From: Desulfobacula sp.
GTDB taxonomy: Bacteria; Desulfobacterota; Desulfobacteria; Desulfobacterales; Desulfobacteraceae
NCBI GenBank assembly: GCA_027858355.1
Contig: JAQICW010000522.1
Coordinates: 1-15,908, forward strand
Direction: 5' to 3'
DNA length: 15,908 bases
The notes under the pieces: generated by a model
What the model saw: only the letters and a program-made list of their open reading frames with translations
Database searches by the model: none
Told to the model about the DNA's origin: nothing
In this document: positions 7,302 to 13,784 of the stretch, piece by piece
Position numbering within the stretch: position 1 is the stretch's first letter
How the letters are laid out: every line of letters starts with the position of its first letter
Made by a program: the position numbers and the translations under genes

Positions 7302-8117
7302 TTACTCAACGATCATGTTGTTGTTAACCTTATTTACGCCGTTAACATCACTTGCATATCTGCCGGCCAGATCCTTTTCAGCGGACGTCTTGGCTATTCC
7401 TCCCAATGTGACCACACCATTTTTCGTCTCAACTTTGGTGTTGATGGCACTGGTCGAGCGATGATAGAGCAATGAGGTTTTTACCAGGGCGGTAATAGAT
7501 GCATCGTCTATCGATTCAACAACAGTATTCACCTCATCGGTTACCTTTTGGACACCTGACGTTGCCGCACCGGCATCTGACAAGGTCATTTCATTATTTA
7601 CATTTTCAACGCCTTCTACATCCTTGGCGTACTCGGTTGTAAGGTCTTTTTGAGCAAGACTGGGGGCTACGCCGCGTAAAGTGATGGTACCCTTATCGGC
7701 GAGAACTTCGGTTTCGGTAGCGCTGACATTCCTGTGAAATAAAAGTGTGGTTTTCACTTTGGAAATGAGCCATGCATCCGATTTTTCAGCAGGGCGGTCA
7801 CCTTTTTCTTCCAGCTTGTTGTCCACGCCTTTAACTCCGGGAAGGCCTGCAACGGTTTCCCCGGCCAATGATTTATGGGATGCTTCCTGGACCGTCCCGG
7901 TCAAGGTGACGAGGCCGTCTTTTGACTTTATTTTAATATCATCGACCTTGAGGAAGGTCTTGAATACATAGGTATTTTTGGCTGATGTTTCGATGCGGCC
8001 ATCCGTATCAGATGCAAACAATTCGATGCGGTTATCCGTATCAGATGCAAATAAAAGGACGGTGGTGAACAGCATAGAGGCAACAACGGCCGCAACTGCT
8101 AAGCGGTACTTTTTCAT
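7302..8117 (-). CDS. Periplasmic protein with three BON domains
   Basis: The 271-residue protein has a signal peptide (about 1-25) and three BON repeats (about 42-105, 112-180 and 200-271). Each ends in the same GV-x-x-V-[DN]N pattern: GVKGVDNKL, GVENVNNEM and GVNKVNNNM. Domains 2 and 3 share the opening DA-x-[IL]-x-x-[LK]-V-K-T-x-LL-x-HR. Multi-BON proteins of the OsmY type act in the periplasm under envelope or osmotic stress. The mature N-terminus contains an 11-residue tandem duplication (FASDTDNRIEL then FASDTDGRIET) encoded by a 33-bp DNA repeat. AGGAG lies 9 bases before the ATG. It is a close paralogue of the gene just upstream. Confidence 0.9.
   Translation of the reverse strand: MKKYRLAVAAVVASMLFTTVLLFASDTDNRIELFASDTDGRIETSAKNTYVFKTFLKVDDIKIKSKDGLVTLTGTVQEASHKSLAGETVAGLPGVKGVDNKLEEKGDRPAEKSDAWLISKVKTTLLFHRNVSATETEVLADKGTITLRGVAPSLAQKDLTTEYAKDVEGVENVNNEMTLSDAGAATSGVQKVTDEVNTVVESIDDASITALVKTSLLYHRSTSAINTKVETKNGVVTLGGIAKTSAEKDLAGRYASDVNGVNKVNNNMIVE
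7991..8056. repeat. 33-bp imperfect tandem repeat inside the BON gene
   Basis: Two adjacent 33-base units (7991-8023 and 8024-8056) both begin CGATGCGG and share ATCCGTATCAGATGCAAA. They differ at two bases in the middle and at the 3' end. They encode the repeated FASDTD[NG]RIE peptide right after the signal peptide. The tandem three-BON paralogue at 8180-8965 has only one copy (YASDLDDRIE), so the duplication is recent. Confidence 0.8.
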
Positions 8118-8179
8118 TTTATTTTTCTCCTGTCTTTAGGTTGATTTTAAATATAGCGGGAAACGAAAATGCTTTTCTT

Positions 8180-8965
8180 TTAATTAATGGTCATGTTATT
8201 CACAATACCCTTTACACCGTGGACGTCACTCACAAGCTTGGCGGCCAATTCCTTTTCAGCTGCATTTTTCACGTTTCCTTCCAGCTTGATCACGCCGTCA
8301 TTTGTCGTAATTATGATATTCAGGGCGTTGGTTGAGCGATGATACAGCAGGTTAGTCCTGGCCATAGTCGTAATGGATGCATCATCAAAGTATTCTATGT
8401 CGGTATCGACTTTTTTGGTCAATTTTTCCTGATCAGGATTCATTGCAACAGGTGCTGTGGTTATCTCATTAATAACATTTTTGACCCCTTCCACATCCAT
8501 GGCGTATTCTGTAGTCAGGTCCTTTTGGGCTGTGCTGGATGCTTTACCGTGCAAGGTGACTGCCCCGTTTTCTACTGAAACCTCAGTGCCTATACCATTC
8601 ACGTTCCGATGAAATAAAAGGATGGATTTTACTTTGGTCGTGATCCATGCATCCGAATAAACAGCAGATGTCTCACTTGTTAATCCAAGATTGTTATCCA
8701 CGCTTTTAACACCCGGCAGATTTACCATCATATCGCCGGCCAGTGACTTTTGATATTCTTCTGAAACCATCCCGGTCAAGGTTACAGCGCCTTCTTTTGA
8801 CTGGATGTGGATGTTTTCATCCTTGAGGTAGCTCTTGAACACGTATGACTCTTTTGCGGATGATTCGATACGATCATCTAAATCAGATGCGTACAGAACT
8901 TTGCCGGGTACACACAAAGAGGCAACAAGGCATATCTGTAACAAAGTTTGCAGTATTTTTTTCAT
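8180..8965 (-). CDS. Periplasmic protein with three BON domains, paralogue of its neighbour
   Basis: The 261-residue protein has a signal peptide (about 1-26, ending near VLYA/SDL) and three BON repeats with the closing motifs GVKSVDNNL, GVKNVINEI and GVKGIVNNM. It aligns along its whole length with the product of 7302-8117, including SDAW before domain 2, AQKDLTTEYA in domain 2 and FDDASIT before domain 3. The pair therefore comes from a tandem duplication. The ribosome site is weak (GAGAG in an A-rich leader). It probably has the same envelope-stress role as its partner; two copies may have diverged in ligand or simply raise dosage. Confidence 0.9.
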   Translation of the reverse strand: MKKILQTLLQICLVASLCVPGKVLYASDLDDRIESSAKESYVFKSYLKDENIHIQSKEGAVTLTGMVSEEYQKSLAGDMMVNLPGVKSVDNNLGLTSETSAVYSDAWITTKVKSILLFHRNVNGIGTEVSVENGAVTLHGKASSTAQKDLTTEYAMDVEGVKNVINEITTAPVAMNPDQEKLTKKVDTDIEYFDDASITTMARTNLLYHRSTNALNIIITTNDGVIKLEGNVKNAAEKELAAKLVSDVHGVKGIVNNMTIN

Positions 8966-9049
8966 GGTTTTTTCTCTCTTTCATTGTTGATGTGGCGGTT
9001 CACTTACCGATACGACCGATACAAATGCCTTGTACAGAATCAAATATGC

Positions 9050-9358
9050 TTATTTCATATTTTTCTCATTCGATGAAAACATATTGACAATGGTCTTGAC
9101 AATTTCACCGATCATCAGAGCATAGTTTGCCAGATATTCAGCAGTCTCATTGATAGTCAATACCGTATCAGTGGTTTCATGAGAAATGGTTCTGATGGCT
9201 TCACCCGCCTCCCCAATACTTTTTTTGAATTCCTCACTGACTCTTGCAGTATTCTCTGAAATTTCATAAATATTGGGAACGATTTCTGTTTCGGCGTATA
9301 TCTTTTGTTCGTGAATGCCTTATTTTTTTACTTGATTTGCCAATTCATTAAAAATCAT
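9050..9358 (-). pseudogene. Small helical protein gene with an in-frame TAA at codon 13
   Basis: An ideal ribosome site (AGGAGG, 7 bases before ATG at 9358) starts a frame that reads MIFNELANQVKK and then TAA at 9320-9322. After the stop the same frame stays open for 89 codons and looks coding: amphipathic, acidic and helical, with SENTARVSEEFKKSIGEAG, TISHETTDTVLTINETAEYL and a hydrophobic end, LMIGEIVKTIVNMF. The heptad-like pattern resembles methyl-accepting or apolipophorin-like coiled coils, but I do not assign a family. No ATG, GTG or TTG follows the stop soon enough to rescue the protein. An in-frame ATG also lies upstream at 9394. Either this is a nonsense mutation, or the first 12 codons are a leader peptide and the rest is dead. 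Confidence 0.6.
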
Positions 9359-9497
9359 TATGTATCCTCCTGCTCTGATAATGTTCATTAACATCGTTTG
9401 CTCCCTCTTTCACTGAATTTTTAAAGTTCAGCAAATTTTCCGATTTTTAGTTTTATTTGTAACTTTACTCGTCCAAATCCTTTTTTTCCGGTTTGTT

Positions 9498-10268
9498 TCA
9501 ACGGGAATGATTTTTGACAAGCGATTCATCGAGCCAATATCCCTGTCGTTTGTAATGTTGGTACAACCTGCTTTCGTAATCCCTGGTCAGCAGGGCCTAT
9601 TCTGTAAATTCCGGTGATTGTTTGATGGTCTCGCAGGGAAGATTGACAAATACTTTTGATTCCTCCCAACTGATCCGTTCGATCCATTGAGGTGAGACCA
9701 GGACCTTTTTCCCCGGCCAAAAGTTCCGTGTATCAATGATTAAATAACGAATCGCCCATGTCTTATCATCAATGATAAAATCCTCGACATGGCCAATCTC
9801 ACCGTCCGCGGCCTGGATATGATGACCACTCATCTCTTGGGTGCTGCGCAAATTTGGATTCCATGCCTTGTCATCTTTGGTGAAGGCTTTCCATTCTTCA
9901 CGGTCGCGCACAATGTCTGGATATGTTCCCCACATGTATGAGCCGACCCAGTAGTCCGGATATCCGTAATATCCGTGGAAGGAATCCTCGAATTGTCGAG
10001 AGACAGGCTTGTCACTGTTCAAGGAAGGACTGTCCTCTATCTGCTTCTTTGTCAAATCAACAGCAATGTTTTGTTCTTCTTTGTCCACGCCGGTCAATGC
10101 ATACGGAGAAATCAGCACTTGCAGACCCGTAAGCCAGTTCCCCGTATCGGCCACCAGGTAGCGAACCGTCCAGTGCAGGTCATCAAAATAAAATTCCTTG
10201 ACCTTCCCTATGTCTCCGTCAAGGCTGTTCAATTTGTACCCCTTTAGTATTTTGGCTTTGTTAAGCAT
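9498..10268 (-). pseudogene. Double PRC-barrel protein gene with an in-frame TAG near the end
   Basis: The frame encodes two PRC-barrel domains, about residues 1-80 (KLNSLDGDIGKVKEFYFDD) and 145-220 (HIQAADGEIGHVEDFIIDD). Between them is an aromatic linker rich in Tyr and Trp. The repeats align with each other, including RYL[VI][AI]DT and the VLISP/VLVSP strand. PRC barrels bind RNA or protein partners, and in such double forms are soluble stress-associated proteins of unknown job. TAG at 9597-9599 ends the frame at 223 residues. The same frame continues for 32 plausible codons (ALLTRDYESRLYQHYKRQGY and WLDE) to TGA at 9498, matching the tail expected of this family. The truncated 9597-10268 product has both barrels and may still work. 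AAGGA precedes the ATG by 8 bases. A sigma-54 element lies upstream. Confidence 0.8.
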
Positions 10269-10370
10269 AATAATATTCCTTTTTAAAGTTTCCCGTCTGA
10301 ATTCCCAGTTTTGTCTTTCATGTCTGATTACAAATTATCCTTCCGGGTCGCCGGTTATCTTTACATATAG

Positions 10371-10386
10371 AGCAATCATTGTTCCA
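10371..10386 (-). promoter_or_regulatory. Sigma-54 promoter for the PRC-barrel gene
   Basis: On the minus strand this reads TGGAAC-AATGA-TTGCT. It has the invariant GG and GC with exactly 10 bases between them and only one departure (A for C) from TGGCAC-N5-TTGCT. It lies about 103 bases upstream of the ATG at 10268. This is the better of the two sigma-54 elements in the window. Confidence 0.68.
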
Positions 10387-10484
10387 GGGTTCAAAATCCC
10401 AGAGTTACTTTTCCCATGATATTGATTTTTCAGCACAAATAATCATAGCTTGCAGTTTCAACCCAGTCATCAGCAACCATATAC

Positions 10485-10515
10485 AAAAGGTCACATATAC
10501 TCAAAAGGTCATATA
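10485..10515. promoter_or_regulatory. Candidate enhancer repeats upstream of the PRC-barrel gene
   Basis: AAAAGGTCACATATAC and AAAAGGTCATATACAG are direct repeats whose GGTCA cores start at 10489 and 10507, 18 bp apart. The nearest core lies 102 bases upstream of the sigma-54 element. The motif and offset match those before the BON operon (2301-2331). Confidence 0.55.
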
Positions 10516-10672
10516 CAGCCTTTTTTTATAAAATCTTTAATGGTGTCCTTGAAAAGCCTTTTTGCTGATTCTCCATAAAAATAAGTCCGTCGGATACTGG
10601 ACCCTACAAGCTATTCTTTCTGAAACAGCCTGACAAAACAGATACATGAGAAAGGTTATGTGAACCGTTAGA

Positions 10673-10897
10673 TCATATGTGTCCGGAATCTTTGCCCGGG
10701 GCATAACCCGTCATTCCTGTCATGAACCGGACCAAACCATAGCATAGCCAACTAACCATGCGCAGCCAAATGGGTTGGTCTTTCCAGCTATTGGGTTGGA
10801 TCTGATGCGCCCTGGCAGCAATAGACTGTTCCAGGCTGCGTTTCAAGGTCCCGGCAAAATTTATATTATTGTATGGAAACCACAAAAAAGATATCAA
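10673..10897 (-). pseudogene. C-terminal remnant of a cardiolipin synthase / PLD-like gene
   Basis: The frame reads AGTLKRSLEQSIAARAHQI, then W-x-x-[QR]P-x-W-x-R and LCYGLVRFMTGMTGYA. It resembles the extreme C-terminus of ClsB-type cardiolipin synthases, which end in an 'ARPI...W..RP...R......YGLVR....GY' pattern; this is remembered family knowledge. The phospholipase-D HKD motifs are absent, and upstream there is no continuation in this frame. Only about 60 codons of the ancestral gene remain. The start codon would be a TTG without a good site. It follows the SHOCT gene by about 50 bases. Probably dead. Confidence 0.5.
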
Positions 10898-10948
10898 TAG
10901 CGCTCGAAAACCTCATCTTGTTTATACAGGTTAATTTTTCCTTTATCA

Positions 10949-11263
10949 TTAATTTTTGATATCAGCTTTCATTCTATCAAATTCTTCTCTTGTGATTTCG
11001 CCTTTTGCATAACGCTTCTCCAGGATATCTAAAGATGTTTCCGTGATCGATCCAGCGGAACCTTTTGATTTTGAGGCCTGAAGCAGGACATAAACAACAA
11101 CACCGACTAAAGCCAGAACTATTAACCACATAAATCCTCCGCCATAACCGTATCCCATCATATGGCCCCAGTTACCCATAGGCCTATTAGGACCTTGTGC
11201 ACAAGCAAAAAGTATTAGAGTTGAAAGTATTATTATTAAAAAGAATATTCTTTTTCGTATCAT
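10949..11263 (-). CDS. SHOCT-domain membrane protein
   Basis: This 104-residue protein has an N-terminal hydrophobic signal with a lipobox-like LFAC (Cys21). A Gly/Met/His-rich stretch follows (GNWGHMMGYGYGGG, about 31-44), then a transmembrane helix (about 45-63). It closes with a SHOCT domain (LDILEKRYAKGEITREEFDRMKADI, about 79-102, given here as a family signature read in two halves around EIT). SHOCT domains are short oligomerisation modules that end many small membrane proteins. AAGGAGGT lies 7 bases upstream of ATG and overlaps the stop of a 31-aa ORF. It is the last intact gene of the SPFH-GGDEF cluster. The exact role is unknown. Confidence 0.85.
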   Translation of the reverse strand: MIRKRIFFLIIILSTLILFACAQGPNRPMGNWGHMMGYGYGGGFMWLIVLALVGVVVYVLLQASKSKGSAGSITETSLDILEKRYAKGEITREEFDRMKADIKN

Positions 11264-11276
11264 CTGGTTTACCTCC

Positions 11277-11372
11277 TTAAATTATTGAATCAAAAACTTT
11301 CAGATCGTCCTTTGCGTCCGGCTTCGATTGTATCTTGGATTCAGGTTTATTTGTGGTCGCGTGATCCTTCAT
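11277..11372 (-). CDS. Putative 31-aa soluble peptide
   Basis: This short frame reads MKDHATTNKPESKIQSKPD and AKDDLKVFDSII. It is highly charged and rich in Lys, Asp and Pro, so probably disordered. AGGAG lies 6 bases before ATG. It starts 12 bases after the 100-aa gene stops, and its stop codon abuts the ribosome site of the SHOCT gene, so the packing favours real translation. It might instead be the stub of a longer gene: the pattern resembles charged N-terminal leaders of some P-type ATPases, but this is weak. Confidence 0.45.
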   Translation of the reverse strand: MKDHATTNKPESKIQSKPDAKDDLKVFDSII

Positions 11373-11384
11373 AGAGATCTCCTG

Positions 11385-11687
11385 TTATTTTATTACAATG
11401 GCAGATTCCGCTTCACACTTCACCCAGCCGTGGAAATCGCTCATATCGAACAGCATGCGCAATTTTCCATGCTGCTGGATGAGTCGTTCGGGCATTTCAC
11501 CGTGCGGACAGCCGTCCCGAAAAACATACCCGTCCACCAGGGATTGCATGAAACTGCTGTAAGGAATCACCGCTGTCTTTGGCGGAAAGGCATTATGATT
11601 TTTTTTGCCTTTGTCCGGCCTTCCGAACAGTTCAAAAAACCTATCTCTGATATTTTTATCCGGTTGCTTTTTCGGATCAATCAACAT
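11385..11687 (-). CDS. Hypothetical protein (100 aa), coupled to the GGDEF gene
   Basis: I do not recognise a family. The protein is soluble and basic at the N-terminus (PKKQPDKNIRDRFFELFGRP). A conserved-looking centre, DGYVFRDGCPHGEMPE (about 51-66), is followed by alternating hydrophobic residues that end in two strands (WVKCEAESAIVIK). There is no signal peptide. GAGGAG lies 5 bases before the ATG. The start overlaps the stop of the diguanylate cyclase gene by 7 bases (ATGTTGA), so translation is coupled. That makes it a candidate partner or effector of the cyclase; this is inference. Confidence 0.72.
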   Translation of the reverse strand: MLIDPKKQPDKNIRDRFFELFGRPDKGKKNHNAFPPKTAVIPYSSFMQSLVDGYVFRDGCPHGEMPERLIQQHGKLRMLFDMSDFHGWVKCEAESAIVIK

Positions 11688-12730
11688 GGCTGCTCCTCTT
11701 CGAGATGGCCGGACACAACGCAGTTTCTGCCGCTGGTTTTGGCCTTGAATAAGCGTTCATCCGCCTTTGAAATCCAGGAAAATAAGGTTTTTTCCGGGTC
11801 ATCCTGAATGATCCCTTGTTCGACCCCAATGCTGATGGTGACCTGGATACCTTCGGTCCGGGTTGTCTCAACCCCTTTCCGGATCTTTTCCGCAATCAGC
11901 GGCAAAGCTGCAGCACGGATATCGGGGAACAAAATGATAAATTCTTCACCACCGAATCGGCCCAGGACATCCGACTTCCGGATATTTTTTTTCAAGGATT
12001 TTGCAACTGCCTTTAACACCTTATCGCCCATAGGATGTCCATGTGTGTCGTTAATTTTTTTAAAACGATCGATATCAATCATGAAAAGCCCCATGTTTTC
12101 TTTTTTCCTTTGGGACAGATAGGACAATTCATTGGCCAGGATAAGAAAGCCTCTGCGGTTTAGTAACCCAGTCAGCCCGTCAACCATGGCCATTTCAACA
12201 AGAGACTTGTTTCTATGCCATAAGCTCTGCAATGTTTCACCCAGGAGTTCCAGCTCCGGGGTTATATCTCCATATTGGATGAACATTTCGATAAATCGTT
12301 TGATATGTCGGTCATAGGTATCTGCCGGATCAACTGACCCGGCCAGCGGTTTTAATGCGTGATATAGCAGTTCAAAGGTCGGATGCAGCATATAATACTC
12401 CAGCCGGTACGCCAGGATAAGGGCATTTTTCATGCTTTGGGTCGCTTCCCAGCGTTTCAGGAGAACCTTGATTTTCTGGAGTAACGATTCCAATTCATCT
12501 TTGGTGGCCGCAGAATCATCAAAAATCTGGGGAAGCCGGTATTCCCCGGCTGTTTTTTTAACCATGTCCCAAAAACCTGCATGAATTTTTTCCTCCTTGG
12601 CCATCCGGTTCCAGAACACCTTCAGGTCATTAATTTCTTCTGCTTCGGACAGTTTAATATATATCTGAAAGGCCTTCTGATTGATGGCGATGCATAGATC
12701 AATAATTTCCCAAATGGTCTTGTCTTTCAT
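11681..12730 (-). CDS. Diguanylate cyclase with a ferritin-like N-terminal domain
   Basis: This enzyme is predicted to make cyclic-di-GMP from two GTP. The GGDEF domain (about residues 184-345) has DGLTGLLNRR, the metal Asp in IDIDRFK, and the active-site motif GGEEF at about 260-264. An inhibitory site, RKSD, lies exactly five residues before it, so product feedback is likely. The N-terminal part (about 5-175) is all-helical with AFQIYIKLSE, KEEKIH (an ExxH pair) and a second pair of helices with EYYMLH and ELLYH. This resembles a rubrerythrin or ferritin-like di-iron bundle; the first usual Glu seems to be Asn. It may sense oxygen, peroxide or metal (inference). I choose ATG at 12730, 7 bases after AAGGA; the frame is open to 12772. 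It starts 10 bases after the SPFH lipoprotein gene stops. Confidence 0.9.
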   Translation of the reverse strand: MKDKTIWEIIDLCIAINQKAFQIYIKLSEAEEINDLKVFWNRMAKEEKIHAGFWDMVKKTAGEYRLPQIFDDSAATKDELESLLQKIKVLLKRWEATQSMKNALILAYRLEYYMLHPTFELLYHALKPLAGSVDPADTYDRHIKRFIEMFIQYGDITPELELLGETLQSLWHRNKSLVEMAMVDGLTGLLNRRGFLILANELSYLSQRKKENMGLFMIDIDRFKKINDTHGHPMGDKVLKAVAKSLKKNIRKSDVLGRFGGEEFIILFPDIRAAALPLIAEKIRKGVETTRTEGIQVTISIGVEQGIIQDDPEKTLFSWISKADERLFKAKTSGRNCVVSGHLEEEQPC

Positions 12731-12740
12731 CTTACATTCC

Positions 12741-13784
12741 TTATGGCTTACCGGAAAGCGATTTAACCCCAAGCGTTTCGATCAGCCGGTTGATGTCCGT
12801 GGTTTTCAGATTCATCCCGCCCTCGGATACGGGCAGCAATATAATCTTCTTATTCTTACCCGCAAGGGACTCCGCAATTTTCAGCTTTACAATGGCCTCG
12901 CCGCCGGAGCCGGCCAGGGCATTGTTCATTTCCCGGATACCCTTGGCATCGGCAATCCCTTCGGTCTGGATGGCTTTGGCCAGAAGCTGCTGCTGTTCCT
13001 GGTAGACATCGGCTTCGATCTTGTCTTTAAGATATTGGCCGTCGGCATCAGCCACCATTTTATCGACCTCGCCCTTGGCCTCTTCCAGTTTCCGTTTGTA
13101 TTCTTCAGTGGCCGCGTGCTGGGCAGATTTGTTTTTTTCCACCTGCTGATCCGCCACTTTCTTGTCTTCAATGGCCTTGGTATATTCTGCATTAAACCGA
13201 TAGTCATTGGTCAATACTTTTTCCACAATAATGCCCATGGGTCCCAGAATCTGTTCAAGGGCCTCCCTGGCCTTGTTGGCCTTGTTGGCCTGGGTTTCCC
13301 TGGCATCGGCCACATAGAAGGCTTCGGTTTTGAGTTCACCGAAAATGTCCCTGGGTTTGCTCCTGGCAACGGTCCTGACAATGGTGTCCCGCAGGGTGGC
13401 ATCATCCTTTGCCACATATTGAAGGATATAGGGGGCCTTTGCCGCATCAATGCGATAGGCAATGATGACATCCAGACTGATATCATTTCCGTCCGTGGTT
13501 TTAAACACAAGGTCATCCTGGCTTCTGCGGTCTCCCCTGGCTTTGGAATATGTCATTTCCAGGTTCTGAAGTTTTGTATCAAATACATTCCAGTCATTAA
13601 TAAAGGGCAGGAAAAAATAAGTGCCGCCCGGGGTATAGATCCGATCTTCCACCCCCTTTTGACTCCAAAAAGCCAGTTTGCGGGTCCTGACCCCGACCTC
13701 GGTTTCCCCGGTGGTATGGGGGACACATCCTGTTGTTGCAACTGCCATGAGCATCAATATCAAAAAAATGAGCAAGCGTTTCAT
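12741..13784 (-). CDS. SPFH-domain lipoprotein (prohibitin/HflC-like)
   Basis: This is a predicted membrane-anchored scaffold protein of the stomatin-prohibitin-flotillin-HflK/C superfamily. The signal peptide ends in ATTGC, with Cys20 as the lipidation site. The SPFH domain spans about residues 22-200 (EVGVRTRK, TPGGTYFFLPF, TTDGNDISLDVIIAYRID, IVRTVARSKPRDIFGE). It is followed by a long charged helix rich in Glu, Lys and Ala (about 200-275), typical of the coiled coil. The Gly-rich C-terminal region is usual for the family. The start overlaps the stop of the upstream SPFH gene by four bases (ATGA), so the two form a heteromeric pair like HflK/HflC. Lipid anchoring, rather than a TM helix, is an unusual feature. 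Confidence 0.88.
   Translation of the reverse strand: MKRLLIFLILMLMAVATTGCVPHTTGETEVGVRTRKLAFWSQKGVEDRIYTPGGTYFFLPFINDWNVFDTKLQNLEMTYSKARGDRRSQDDLVFKTTDGNDISLDVIIAYRIDAAKAPYILQYVAKDDATLRDTIVRTVARSKPRDIFGELKTEAFYVADARETQANKANKAREALEQILGPMGIIVEKVLTNDYRFNAEYTKAIEDKKVADQQVEKNKSAQHAATEEYKRKLEEAKGEVDKMVADADGQYLKDKIEADVYQEQQQLLAKAIQTEGIADAKGIREMNNALAGSGGEAIVKLKIAESLAGKNKKIILLPVSEGGMNLKTTDINRLIETLGVKSLSGKP

Larger units (their letters stand above)
10269..10672. other. Regulatory intergenic region upstream of the PRC-barrel gene
   Basis: I see no gene here. The part next to the PRC-barrel gene holds a sigma-54 type promoter (10371-10386) and a pair of GGTCA repeats (10489-10515). The remainder (10520-10672) is probably the 3' flank of the upstream gene cluster and holds no clear intrinsic terminator. 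Confidence 0.6.

Noticed and set aside
9597..9599. Pyrrolysine decoding of TAG as the main explanation
   Set aside because: No known pyrrolysine protein family is involved, and the adjacent gene has a TAA of the same kind. Simple nonsense mutation is more likely; kept only as a check.
11328..11807. A 159-codon plus-strand open frame
   Set aside because: It overlaps the 100-aa gene and the GGDEF C-terminus on the other strand. The minus-strand genes have good ribosome sites and an overlapping start-stop.
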